This document shows positions 29,879 through 39,400 of a DNA stretch of 64,000 nucleotides, one piece after another. Both the position numbers and the translations under genes were made by a program. Origin of the DNA: RI-231 sp041394905 (GTDB taxonomy: Bacteria > Acidobacteriota > Terriglobia > Bryobacterales > UBA6623); NCBI GenBank assembly GCA_041394905.1, contig JAWKHJ010000017.1, forward strand, positions 62,001-126,000, written 5' to 3'. Each line of letters opens with the position of its first letter. Within the stretch, counting starts at the first letter, position 1. The notes under the pieces were generated by a model. That model was not told where the DNA came from, did not search any database, and saw nothing but the letters and a program-made list of their open reading frames with translations.

Positions 29879-29907
29879 ATTATCAAACTTTAGTCACTCG
29901 TTGTCAA
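29879..29907 (-). promoter_or_regulatory. Near-consensus sigma-70-type promoter of the dnaK operon with overlapping inverted repeat
   Basis: On the minus strand, TTGACA (29907-29902) is followed after exactly 17 bases by GATAAT (29884-29879), one mismatch from the -10 consensus. It lies about 100 bases upstream of dnaK. The -10 box is embedded in an imperfect inverted repeat, AGTTTGAT-A-ATCAAAGT. An HspR operator (HAIR-type) would be expected here; the repeat does not match the classical CTTGAGT-N7-ACTCAAG but is the best candidate. A vegetative promoter plus repressor fits HspR-type control. Confidence 0.7.
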
Positions 29908-29963
29908 CATGTTCGATGCGAGAAGACTGCGCCTGGTTGCAGGTTTTCTGCTTATGGCATCCC

Positions 29964-30620
29964 TCATCTCCGGAAAACCATCAGCTCATGTCCGTACCAG
30001 AGCCGATCGAGCCGTTCAGCCGTCGCCAGATGCAGCCCCGCCCCTTCCGCCCACCCCTGGACCCGTTCCGGGGGCGCGTCGTGGATCCACTGGCCGAACG
30101 AGGCCAAGTCATGGAGGCGGTTGGCCCAGTTGCGCCACCGCGGCCGTACGCACATGTCTTTGAAAATCAACGTCCCGCCGGGGTTGAGGCGCCGCGCCGC
30201 CTCGAGCACAACCTGCTCGTGCAGCGCCGGTGGCAGGTGGTGCAGCAGATCGAGCACCGCGACAACGTCGAAGCGCCCTTCGGGCCACTGGCCGGCCACA
30301 TCGCTAAGCCGGAAATCGAGGCTCGAGCCCCCTGCGGCGAACCGTGGAGCAAGGCGTTGCGCCGCCGCAACGCGTTCGGGGTCACGATCAAACCCAGTGA
30401 CGCGAACGCGCAACCCGCAGTGCGCCAGCAGCGCCGGGAACAGCGCCGCTCCCCCGCCCACCTCGAGCACTGAGGCCCCAGGCGGAACGAGTTCCACGAG
30501 GCGTTCAAACGGCGTCGTCCGGCAGCGGAGGCGCATCTTCCAGCGCAGCAGCGGCGGAGCATCCGCAAACCACTGGCCGGCCGCGCCCGCGAGCTCTTCG
30601 GCGGTCGGCGCGGACTTCAC
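29964..30620 (-). CDS. Class I SAM-dependent methyltransferase
   Basis: This protein of about 218 residues has a Rossmann methyltransferase core. Motif I is SVLEVGGGAALFPALL, motif II VTGFDRDPERVA, motif IV FDVVAVLDLLHHLP, and a post-core strand is GGTLIFKDM. I choose GTG 30620, which overlaps the stop of the upstream membrane-protein gene as GTGA. The frame remains open further upstream to 31073 but is then antisense-like and out of frame with that gene. Coupling to the membrane protein suggests a role in lipid or glycan modification. The substrate is unknown. Confidence 0.82.
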   Translation of the reverse strand: MKSAPTAEELAGAAGQWFADAPPLLRWKMRLRCRTTPFERLVELVPPGASVLEVGGGAALFPALLAHCGLRVRVTGFDRDPERVAAAQRLAPRFAAGGSSLDFRLSDVAGQWPEGRFDVVAVLDLLHHLPPALHEQVVLEAARRLNPGGTLIFKDMCVRPRWRNWANRLHDLASFGQWIHDAPPERVQGWAEGAGLHLATAERLDRLWYGHELMVFRR

Positions 30621-32077
30621 GCTCCGAGGTCTCCCCACCGCACGCCGCGCCAAATCCGCCAGAGCACTGCCCACGCCGCCACATAGATGGCCGCCACGGT
30701 CCAAGAAGAGCCGGCCCAGGCCGCCCAAGGCCCTTCGATCCGCGAGAGCGTCGTGAGCGCCGGCAGCGCGGGACCGGAGGTGAAAAGGTCCATCAGCGGG
30801 TCGAGCACGCCGCGTCCGCGCTCGACATCGCGATACATCGCCAGGCACCAGTTGATGAGCAGGGATGTCCCGGCCAACGCAGAAGCCGCCACGTGCGGCA
30901 TCGCCCGTAGAGCGAACGCGGCCGGCACGAAAAGGAACGGGAAGGCCGGGGCCATGTAGCGAATACCCGTGTTGTCCTGAATCGCGTTGTAATCCAACCC
31001 GCTCAAGAACAACCACAGCCCGCCCACAACCGCGTAGAGACAGAGCGCTCGCGCGGCGCCCAACGCCCGCCACGCCGGCTTAGGCCACAATGCCGCCACG
31101 AACAGCGGGCAGCTCGGCAGCAGACCGTAGGCCGGGTCGAGCCACAACCGCCACGCCCAGCGCCACTGCGGCAAGTTCAGGCCGCGAAAGCCCGTCTCCT
31201 CGATCCACTCGAGCTTCGGCATCCAATGCTGTCCAGGGTAGAAGGGGTGACCAAAGCTACACCATTGGTACCACCACAACAAAAGGACCGGCCCAGTCGC
31301 CCCGGCTGCAAACTTTGCGGCCGCCCGCGCGCCGCCGTCTCTGCCCGCCTGCCAGATGCACAACAGCCCTAACGGGGCCGCCAGGAAGACACCGGTGTAA
31401 TCGAGCAGCACACACAGGCCTGCCAGCGCCCCAGCCAAAGCCTCGCGACGCCTGCCCAAGGACCCCAGAGCGCAAAAAGACCCAAAGCCCAGCTGTGCTG
31501 CCATCACGTTATGGTTCAGCGTGCCTGTGCGGAAGAAGACCGGGGTTGCGAAGCCGTAGAGAATCGCGAGCACCAGCGCCGTCCGTCGGCTCCCCATCGT
31601 CCGCGCCAAGAACAAGAACATCAGGGCAACGCCAGCGGCGGAGATCGGCGCCATCGCTCCCGCCTGCGCCGCGAATGCAGCCAAGCCGAGTTTCACATCC
31701 AAACCGCGCCGCCACGCTTCGGCATACATCTTGCGAGCCAGGGGCCAAGGCGACTCGTACGCCGGAGGCTCCGTGCGCCCCGATGCCCTACGTGATTCGT
31801 TGACCCGTTGGGCCACGGCAGAGATCAACGGTCGCGCCGCCGTGTAGGGAATGGCGGCGATCATCGATGAGCCCGGGTTCCCTCCCGTATGCCAGCCATG
31901 GCCCGGGCGCTCGAACAGATCCGGATGCATACCCGCGTACTCGTCGACGCGGAAGCTCGCGTGGTCCCCGATCGCAACCGCCAAGTAGAGGTCCCGTACG
32001 ATGTTCGTCGCAAAGTGCAGCGCGTAAAGGAGCCAGCAACTCCAGAACAGGCGAACGGCGATCGAGCGGGAGGACAT
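30617..32077 (-). CDS. Polytopic membrane protein, possible GT-C-type glycosyltransferase
   Basis: This 486-residue protein has about 10-11 predicted membrane helices. The first large loop contains acidic residues (FRVDEYAGMHPDLF) and GWHTGGNPGSSM, reminiscent of the acidic catalytic loop of polyprenyl-linked GT-C enzymes. A later conserved-looking loop is YNAIQDNTGIRYM. No named family could be fixed by eye. Its stop overlaps the methyltransferase start. It diverges from thiE with 46 bases between. Confidence 0.7.
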   Translation of the reverse strand: MSSRSIAVRLFWSCWLLYALHFATNIVRDLYLAVAIGDHASFRVDEYAGMHPDLFERPGHGWHTGGNPGSSMIAAIPYTAARPLISAVAQRVNESRRASGRTEPPAYESPWPLARKMYAEAWRRGLDVKLGLAAFAAQAGAMAPISAAGVALMFLFLARTMGSRRTALVLAILYGFATPVFFRTGTLNHNVMAAQLGFGSFCALGSLGRRREALAGALAGLCVLLDYTGVFLAAPLGLLCIWQAGRDGGARAAAKFAAGATGPVLLLWWYQWCSFGHPFYPGQHWMPKLEWIEETGFRGLNLPQWRWAWRLWLDPAYGLLPSCPLFVAALWPKPAWRALGAARALCLYAVVGGLWLFLSGLDYNAIQDNTGIRYMAPAFPFLFVPAAFALRAMPHVAASALAGTSLLINWCLAMYRDVERGRGVLDPLMDLFTSGPALPALTTLSRIEGPWAAWAGSSWTVAAIYVAAWAVLWRIWRGVRWGDLGA

Positions 32078-32123
32078 CGGTAGCCAGAAGCGACTCTTCG
32101 TAGCCTAGGCTAATAGACTGGGC

Positions 32124-32743
32124 TTGAACCTCGCGCGCGTGCTGCTCTACTACATCACGGACCGGCAAAGCTGCCCCGTTCCTCTCGAAGCGCGGGTGCG
32201 AGAGGCCTTTGACGCCGGCGTCGACATGGTGCAGCTCCGCGAAAAGGACCTCGAAGCGCGCGATCTGTGCAACCTCGCCTCCTCTCTCGCCGCGCCGCCG
32301 CGCCGAGGCAAGTTGCTGATCAATGCGCGCGCCGACGTCGCGTTCGCCGCGGGAGCGGACGGCGTCCACATACCCTCCTCGGGCCCCGCGCCGCGCGTGG
32401 TTCGTTCCATCTGCGAGCGTTCGCTGAGCATTGGAGTCTCCTGCCATTCGCCCGACGAAGTCGCCCGCGCCGAGCAGGAAGGCGCGGACTTCGTCGTCTT
32501 CGGGCCGGTCTTCGATACCCCTTCGAAGCGCCGCTACAGGCCTCCCAAGGCCTCGAACGGCTTGCCGAGGTTTGCCGTCGGGCTCGGTTACCTGTCCTCG
32601 CACTGGGCGGCGTCACACTCGCCAATGCAGGGGAATGTCTCGAGCAAGGCGCGGCTGGATTCGCCGCCATCTCCCTCTTTCAGCGCGAGGGACCATTGGC
32701 GCCGCTGGTGGCCAAACTGCGCGCCCTGGATGCCATGCGATGA
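32124..32743 (+). CDS. thiE: Thiamine-phosphate synthase ThiE-like, frameshifted
   Basis: This TIM-barrel enzyme joins HMP-pyrophosphate and THZ-phosphate. From TTG 32124 the frame shows LYYITDRQ, DMVQLREKDL, LLINARADVAFAAGADGVH, GVSCHSPDE and DFVVFGPVFDTPSK. At about 32535 an indel shifts the frame. The remainder reads GLERLAEVCRRARLPVLALGG, the phosphate-binding GGV segment and EQGAAGFAAISLFQ, ending at 32743. The stop overlaps the next ATG (ATGA). No other thiamine gene is nearby. Confidence 0.85.
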
Positions 32744-33459
32744 CGCGCCTGCCCCTGATCTTGGTTGCGCTACTGAGCGCGTCTATTCCCAGCAGGCAGC
32801 CAAACCTTCGGAGGCTTCGTTGACGCCGAGGTGCAAACGTTGCCCCGTGAAGACACGCCCGGCGCGCGCGCAAGCCTGTCGATGACGGTGATCTTGCTCA
32901 AGGGCTCGAACTGGTCGGAGAAGCGCGTGCGCAGCCATCGAACGCACGCGCAAGATCTTCGCGGCCTGCGAGGTTGCGATCGGGCCCATCACGTTCGTCA
33001 AAGCGAGCGCACCCGACCATCGCCACGATCTCGAGATGAGCGAAATCCACCCCAAGGCTCGCGTCCCGCAGGATGTCTTCCGCCTCTCGAAGTTGCTGCC
33101 TCGCGACGCGCACTGGCCCGTTGCTATCTTCGCGGGGCGGTTACTCGGTGACAATGCCTTGGCTCGATCCTATGGCCGAGGAGCCGTCGAGCCTGGAAGC
33201 GAGCCCGATTACCCCTACATGAATACGGCTTGGTTCGCGTTCAAAACGCATTGGATCGAGCGCCGCGACCGTGAATATTCAAGCCTTGCGCACGAACTGA
33301 CCCACCTGTTGTGCGAATGCAGGACACGAGAGTCGAGATTTCCCACACATGATGCACACGCATCGCAACATGCTCTCTTCGCGCATCCTTCCCGAGCACT
33401 GCGAGTTCATCGCCACCAGCCCTCTCTTTGACCCATGGCGAAAGCCAGTAAGCCACTGA
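32740..33459 (+). CDS. Exported HExxH metallopeptidase-like protein, frameshifted
   Basis: ATG 32740 gives a signal-like start MTRLPLILVALLSASI. After frame changes the protein continues as SLSMTVILLKGSNWSEK, then FAACEVAIGPITFVKA, GRLLGDNALARSYGRGA and DYPYMNTAWFAFKTHW. The segment YSSLAHELTHLLCEC contains a clear zinc-protease HExxH motif (HELTH). A further frame supplies NMLSSRILPEHCEFI and the end WRKPVSH at 33457-33459. At least four indels are present. It overlaps thiE by four bases. It does not match a peptidase family I can name. Confidence 0.6.
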
Positions 33460-33484
33460 AAACAAAACCGACTAGAGCAGTTCA

Positions 33485-33499
33485 GGATATTCTATATCC
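33485..33499. promoter_or_regulatory. Hyphenated palindrome in the porin upstream region
   Basis: GGATAT-TCT-ATATCC is a perfect 6+3+6 inverted repeat followed by an AT-rich stretch (33502-33514). It is the only marked element in the 387-base gap between the metallopeptidase end (33459) and the outer-membrane barrel start (33847). Nothing else in that gap reads as a gene. An operator or upstream promoter element is possible. Confidence 0.35.
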
Positions 33500-33846
33500 C
33501 CCATAAAAATTATCTTCTGCGTGACTCCTTCGCAGACTTTTAGAGTGGGATCAAGTTTCGGGGCCAACAGGCAGCGGAACAGACAGCCTTACTTCATCCT
33601 GAGGCGCTCTGACGCGCCCGGAGTCGCCGGCAGAGCGAATGCGTTCACCGGGGCGGAAGTGTATACGAGAAGCGAAACCGGCGGGAACGCCACGTCTTCT
33701 CTCATCTGGGCTCTTCGCTGGGGTTTTAATCGACTGGGTGCAACCTCCGGCCTTAGGGAGTTGCATTTTCGCTTCAAATTACTTCCCTGCGAGTCGTCCG
33801 GTCGAGCGAAAGGTTTCGTTCGGAAGCAAGGAAGTAGAAACGCACG

Positions 33847-35261
33847 ATGAAGACGTTTCGGAAATGGACCGCGGGGGTGGGATTATGCGCTCGCGACGAT
33901 TACGCCTCTACGCGCAGAGCGCAGAGAAGCCCACTTCGACCGAAGCCGCACTACAAGCTGAAGTCGAAGCCCTAAAAGAACGCCTGCGGCAGATGGAAGA
34001 ACTGTTGCGCGAGAAGCTTGGCCTGACGGACGAGCTCGCAGGCGACGAGACGGCGACAGCGCAAGCGGAACCAGAGCAGAAACCGGCCGAGGAACAAGAG
34101 CAGGTCGTCGCGGTGAAGACCGCACACCCCTCGACTCCGGTTCGCACGCAGGGCATCTCCGGCAAGCGGCCGGCTGTCCGCGAAGAAGTCGCCGCCGCCA
34201 CGACCCATGCTGAGCCACAAGGTGACATCGTCATCGGCCCGGCTAGCACCGGCGGCCCGGCAGTCACCATCGACGGCTTGGTTGATACCTATTTGAGCTA
34301 CAACACCAATGATCCGGCCGACGGGACCAATGCACTCTATTACACGAATCCCAATTCACGCGGTTTCGGCCTCAACCAAGCCAAATTGACGGTTGATGCC
34401 AAAGGAGACTCGCCGGTCGGCGTCCACACCGACATTTGGTTCGGCCCGGCCCGCCTGTTCCGTGACGGCCTGGAGCCCGGGCCGCTCGAAGACGTCATCT
34501 ACCTCGAGCAAGCCTATGGCTACTACCAGTGGGACAACGGCACCGAGCTCGATGCCGGTCTGTTCGGCACCATCGCCGGTCTGGAAGTCGCCGAATCGCA
34601 CCTGAACTGGAATTACACTCGCGGTCTGCTCTGGGCCTGGAACGAGCCCTTCCGCACGTCGGCGTCAAGCTGTCGACCCCCACCGATACCTTCACCGGCA
34701 CCGTGATGGTGGTCAACGGCTTTGACAACGCGTTCGATCAAAACAGCGGCAAGAGCTACGGCGTGCAAGGTTCGTGGGCTCCCAGCGACCGCTTCAACAC
34801 CACCGCCACCTGGATTCATGGTCCGGAGAACGACTCCGACCAACACCGGCTGGCAGCGGGACTTCAGCTGGAACTTCTACGGCGGCCTGCACGAGAAGTT
34901 CGAGGTGATGGCGAACCTGGACTGGATCTCCAACACCGATCCGACCAAGCTCACCGCCACCTCGTGGGGCATCGGCGGCTACGCCCGCATCAACCCCACC
35001 GACCGTTTCCACATCGCGCAACGGTTCGAGTACTTCGACGACACCGAGGCGCGTTCCACTGGCATCGAGCAGACGCTCAAAGAGTACACGCTGACCTTCG
35101 AGTACGCGCCGCAACCGCGCTTCATCACGCGGTTGGAATATCGCCGCGACTGGGCGACGACGCCGTTCTTCGGTTGCACCGATTGCGGTCCGCTTGGCTT
35201 CAAGAACAACCAGAACACCATCACGCTCGGCATGATGTTCATCTTGGGTCCGAACGAGTAA
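33847..35261 (+). CDS. Outer-membrane beta-barrel (porin-like) protein, frameshifted
   Basis: ATG 33847 starts MKTFRKWTAGVGLCA; an indel near 33895 shifts the signal peptide into the frame ending LYAQSAEKP. A coiled-coil (QAEVEALKERLRQMEELL) and a Glu/Gln-rich linker follow. The C-terminal barrel has alternating aromatic strands, e.g. ITIDGLVDTYLSYN-like VTIDGLVDTYLSYNTND, EQAYGYYQW and LDWISNT. Further indels near 34660 and 34835 are needed. It ends YTL...TITLGMMFILGPNE with stop at 35261 and a strong terminator. It probably forms a nutrient channel of the BBP2 type. Confidence 0.8.
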
Positions 35262-35283
35262 GAAGAGGCGATTCCTAGTCCTT

Positions 35284-35321
35284 GGCCGCGCTTCCAAGCT
35301 TGGAAGCGCGGCCGCTTTTTT
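35284..35321 (+). terminator. Strong intrinsic terminator of the porin-like gene
   Basis: A perfect 30-base palindrome (35284-35313; arms GGCCGCGCTTCCAAG and CTTGGAAGCGCGGCC) is followed by GC and six T residues (35316-35321). It begins 22 bases after the barrel-gene stop and precedes the DUF486 gene by 42 bases. Confidence 0.93.
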
Positions 35322-35363
35322 GCGGGGCCGGATTGATAGCCTGATATTTCGAGCTCACCTCAT

Positions 35364-35705
35364 ATGTCAACCGTCCTGCTGCTCATCGCCTCGAATGTCT
35401 TCATGACGTTCGCCTGGTACGGACACCTCAAACATCGTGACGCACCGCTCCTCTGGGCGATTTTGATCAGTTGGCTGATCGCGCTCGGCGAGTACTGCCT
35501 GCAAGTGCCCGCCAACCGGCTTGGCTACGGCCGCTTCTCCGGCTACCAACTCAAGATCATCCAGGAAACGGTCACGTTGTGCGTCTTCGTCGGCTTCGCC
35601 TACTTCTACCTGGGCGAGAAGATGCGCTGGAACTACGCCATGGCCTTCCTCTGCCTGATGGCGGCGGTCGCGTTCGCCTTCGCAGGGGACGGCGCACACC
35701 GCTAG
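35364..35705 (+). CDS. DUF486-family small membrane protein
   Basis: This 113-residue protein of the DUF486 (DMT-like) family has four predicted helices. It is recognisable from VFMTFAWYGHLKH, ILISWLIALGEYCLQVPANR and GYGRFSGYQLKIIQE, which are nearly invariant in the family. It starts at ATG 35364. The family is widespread but its function is unestablished. It is intact. Confidence 0.9.
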   Translation: MSTVLLLIASNVFMTFAWYGHLKHRDAPLLWAILISWLIALGEYCLQVPANRLGYGRFSGYQLKIIQETVTLCVFVGFAYFYLGEKMRWNYAMAFLCLMAAVAFAFAGDGAHR

Positions 35706-35751
35706 CGCCAGCGGGAACCCCGTTGGGCCGTCTGCTCTATCATGTGGAGCG

Positions 35752-37159
35752 ATGTCCCATTTCTCTCGACGCCAGTTTCTGCAAACTTCCGCGGCAGCCG
35801 CGACCGCCGCCGCCCTGCCCGCCGCCAAGTCCGACCGTCCGCCGAATGTCCTGTTCGTGCTCACCGACGACCAGCGCTGGGACATGTTCGGCGTGGCCGG
35901 CAACCAGATCGTCGAGACGCCCAACATGGACTGGCTCGCCAGCCGCGGCACGCGCTTCCGTAACCACTTCGTCACCACCGCCATCTGCGCCGTCTCGCGC
36001 GCGTCCATCTTCACCGGCCTCTACGCGCGCTGCCACGGCATCCACAACTTCCGCCCGGGATTCACCGAAGAGCAGTACCAATACGGATACCCGGAACGGC
36101 TGCGGCACGACGCCGGATACCGCACCGGGTTCATCGGCAAGTACGGCGTGGGAGCCGCCGAAGACGTCGAGGCCGCCGGCAAACACTACGACTTCTTCGA
36201 AGGCTTCCCCGGCCAGGGCAAGTACATCGTGGAAGGCCGCGCGCACATGACGACGCATCTAGGCAACCAGGCGGTCGAGTTCCTCGACGGTTCGCGCGAC
36301 GACCAGCCCTGGGCCTTGCAGATCAGCTTCAAAGCGCCCCACGTGCAGGACGGCGTCCCGCCTTACTTCCTCAACGACCCCAAGTACGACGACCTCTACA
36401 CGGGCCGCAAGCTGCCCCTGTTTCCGCACATGGACGGCGAGTACTACCTATCGCTGCCCAAGGAGCTCAAGGAGAGCGAGAACCGCACACGCTGGGAGCA
36501 ACGCTTCGCGACGCCGGAGATGTGGGACGCGTCCGTCAAGCGCTACTACCGGCTCATCCACGGAGTAGATGTGCAGATGGGGCGGCTGTTCGGAGAGCTC
36601 GAGAATCGCGGCATGCTCGACAACACCGTCATCCTCTTCAGCGGCGACAACGGCTTCTATCTCGGCGAGCGCGGCTTCGCGGGCAAGTGGTACATGCACG
36701 AGAGTCCTTCGGACGCCCCTCGTGATCGCCAGCCCGCGGCCGGCATCACACGGGCAAGTGCGCTCGAATGTCGCTCAACATCGACATTGCGCCGACGATC
36801 GAGCGGTTGGCCGGCGTCGAGCACCCCGTCGATCAACGGCCGCGACCTCAACCCGCTGGTCGATGGCGAGCGTCCGCCCTGGCGCACCCGGAATTCTTCT
36901 ACGAGCACCGTGTTCTCACACCCGAAGATTCCCAAGAGCGAAGGCGTGCGTACGGAGAATTGGGCGTACTTCCAGTTCCTGAGCTCCAACCGGTGTACGA
37001 AGATGTACGACCTGGCGCACGACCCGCAGGAAGACCACAACTTGGTCAAGGATCCGGAGTACTCGGACAGGCTTCGACCATCTTCGCGCACGACGGAAGG
37101 CCTGGATCGCGAACTTGGAAGCGTGGAGCATTGACAAGCCCTGGTCGGAACCCGACTAA
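35752..37159 (+). CDS. Tat-exported sulfatase (family S1), frameshifted
   Basis: ATG 35752 gives the Tat signal MSHFSRRQFLQTSAAAATA. Metal-site residues are in FVLTDDQRWDMFG, and the formylglycine-site core is ICAVSRASIFTGLYAR, again C-x-V-S-R. GKYGVGAA, SFKAPHVQDG and LFSGDNGFYLGERG follow. From about 36700 the frame changes four times. Pieces TPLVIASP, NIDIAPTIERLAGV, GRDLNPLVDGE and MYDLAHDPQEDHNLVKDPEY recover the C-terminal domain. The true end is LEAWSIDKPWSEPD with TAA at 37157-37159. Confidence 0.8.
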
Positions 37160-37794
37160 GGATGTTTAAACGGACGCCTCGAGCCCGCGCCAAAAGGCCG
37201 GAACCCATGGGACTTTCGCAGTCAACCGTTTTCCGCCTGTTGTCAAGTCCGCCGGGAACGGCATTTATCAGCATGCGCACTTGGACCCAGCGCCAATTGA
37301 ACCACTAACCTCGACATACGTGATTCCAAGTTGGTCGGCAGATATCTGCGCGCTGCCATCGCAGTGACCATCGACGCAGCGAAGGCGAGCGAAACCTTTC
37401 CCCGGCTATAGATCGCCATGGCGACGTCGTGCTGTGGACAGTGCACTGCACATACGTAAGGGGATGACCGCTGTCCCGATATCCCTCCTCTGGCGAGAAG
37501 AGAGTCCCACAATCCCCAAGGCACCTCAAGGCTGGCACAATGCCTGGAGCAGTTCGGACAACTCGCAAGCGCGTAGGAGGATGCTTGGGAATCGCAGAAA
37601 AGCGGAAAGCTTGTTTGGGAGTTCATATTTCCCTTAAACCTACAGGGATGCTCTGGTCTCGTCAAAGTCTGCGGCAGGGTGAAGGCAGGCTCAAACGGCA
37701 CCTCTTGGGGCGGATCTGAGCTGAACCCCGAAAATCAGCGACACGAGGAACGTGTACGTCACACCAAGTTGTCCAAGGAGACGCCCAAGCAGAT
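37160..37794. other. Region without a recognisable gene
   Basis: No frame here gives a recognisable family. The composition looks less GC-rich than the flanks. The longest frame (minus, 37243-37701) has several cysteines (CPNCSRHC) but no convincing conserved pattern. On the minus strand a 35-codon frame follows the stop at 37795 with ATGA overlap and a hydrophobic stretch (LGQLGVTYTFLVSLIFG). It may be a broken continuation of the upstream frameshifted gene. Confidence 0.4.
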
Positions 37795-38290
37795 TCATTC
37801 AACGATGCTCGAGCTCACGTCAATCCTGCGCTGTTTCTCAATATGATCGGAGTCAATCGTGGCCACGATGCTCACAGATGGTCTTGACGTCGGACTCCCC
37901 CAACTTGGAGAAGAGTGTCTCGGTGGTCTGCAAGGACGATGCCCTTCAGGGTGGCCAAGCTCCGGATCGTTCACCTTGTCGCTTATCCAATCCAACGCTT
38001 GAGTCTTCTAGCCAACAACGGCCGATACAACGACACCTAGCGATGAGCCACCTCTGGCCTTTGGCTTCATTACAAGCACCAAATTCAAAATCTGAGTCTG
38101 CCCCTGTCTTGCACCTCGCTCACGTCGCCAAGAGATCGGAACTCCCGCCTGATGTAACTTGAGACCTCAGATTCGAAACCGGAGCTACCTTCGATCGTCA
38201 AGTATACGTGGACAGATCATTCTGTCCGGAGAGACCTGATGCCACCAATAGAGAGACGGCAGTCAACCTGGCAGCTTCGAAGAATAGTAT
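37795..38290 (-). pseudogene. Frameshifted exported hypothetical protein
   Basis: Joining frames on the minus strand gives a coherent protein-like text. It begins with a signal-like LTAVSLLVASGLSGQNDLST, then LTIEGSSGFESEVSS, YIRREFRSLGDVSEVQDR, RWLIA, TETLFSKLGESDVKTICEH and VATIDSDHIEKQRRIDVSS before TGA at 37795. At least five frame changes are required. I do not recognise the family. The residue patterning and lack of such text in other frames argue that it was, or is, a real gene of about 160 residues. Confidence 0.42.
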
Positions 38291-38355
38291 CGGACAAAAT
38301 CGTGCGGCATCAGAATGAAGTGACCGCTGAGCGAAGAGAATAGCTCGTCGTACAT

Positions 38356-39338
38356 CTAAGCGTCCACGTGACGCTGGAACTTCAAATCAAGCGCCTGCTT
38401 GTGCTTCCTCCGGTCATCACGCCGGAGAACTTCTTCATCTCGCTCTTCGACATCGGCTTGTAGGCCCGCACCGACGCCACGTTCTCGCGCAGGAACTCGT
38501 GCTTAAGGGCACCCTCACCGCAACCGCCACGCCGTCGAGGGCGAGCGAGTACTGGATGAGCCGGTTGACCGCCGCCTTGTCGTTCGGGTCGGGCACGATG
38601 TCCTCTTGCCCAAAGACCTTCATCGCGATGACGCCGAGGTTCTTCTTGCGCGCCGCCGGCAGCGCCACTTCCTCGAGCTCGTTGTCATGGCCGGGTTCAA
38701 GATCTGTCTGCCCTTGCCGTTTGCATGCCCTGCGCCCAGCGGCGTTGAGCGCCATCTGCGTGCAGTCGATGTCGGCGGCACCGATGGCGGTCTTGAGCGT
38801 GGTCAGGTTGGTGTGGGACGTGATGCCGATGAAGCGCGCGCCATCTTCTCGTCGCGCACGCGGTACATCCATCACGCGCTCTTTCTCGATCGTCGCCAGG
38901 TCGTCGTCGTGCTGCAGGCTGTGCAGATGCAGCAGGTCGACGTGATCGGTATATTGAGGCGCTTGAGGCTCTCTTCAATGCGCTTGAGCACGTCGTCGTA
39001 AGAGTACGGGCCCCGGTCTTTTGTCGCGAGCCAAACCTCGTTGCGCTTGGCCTTCATCCGCCTCGCCCACCCAGGTCTCGCTGCGGCCATTGCCGTAGTC
39101 TTGCGCGGTGTCGATGTAGGTGATGCCCGAATCGATCGCCATGCGGACGGTCTCCGAGCCTTTTTCTTGGTCTCCGTAGGAGAGCAGTCTTCCTGCATCC
39201 GAGCGCCATGATCGACGGCTTCGCACCGGTGCGACCGAGCGTGCGGGTCGGCAATTTGGCCGTCTTTGCGCCGGCGACTGCGACGGAGGAAGCGACAGCG
39301 CTCCCGAGAAACGTACGGCGGGAAATCGAATCGTTCAC
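38356..39338 (-). CDS. Second aldo/keto reductase with Tat-type signal, frameshifted
   Basis: ATG 39338 starts MNDSISRRTFLGSAVASS, a twin-arginine signal, then LPTRTLGRTGAKPSIMALG. Other frames supply ETVRMAIDSGITYIDTAQDYG (catalytic Asp and Tyr), RNEVWLATKD, DVLKRIEESLKRLN, ARFIGITSHTN, KKNLGVIAMKVFGQ and RVPLSTSSC. The end HKQALDLKFQRHVDA with stop at 38356 fits the family. About six indels are needed. It resembles the reductase at 23522-24655 in design but is not a close tandem copy. Confidence 0.74.
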
Positions 39339-39400
39339 GGCAAGTTCTCCTCGTTGCGGCTACCTTCGCACACTTGGCCGGCCGGCGCAACGCGACCGGG

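Noticed and set aside
29780..29963. CIRCE element upstream of dnaK
   Set aside because: No TTAGCACTC-N9-GAGTGCTAA pattern is present; the operon carries hspR, not hrcA.
30621..31073. N-terminal extension of the methyltransferase
   Set aside because: It lies inside the membrane-protein gene in another frame and lacks any methyltransferase similarity; GTG 30620 fits better.
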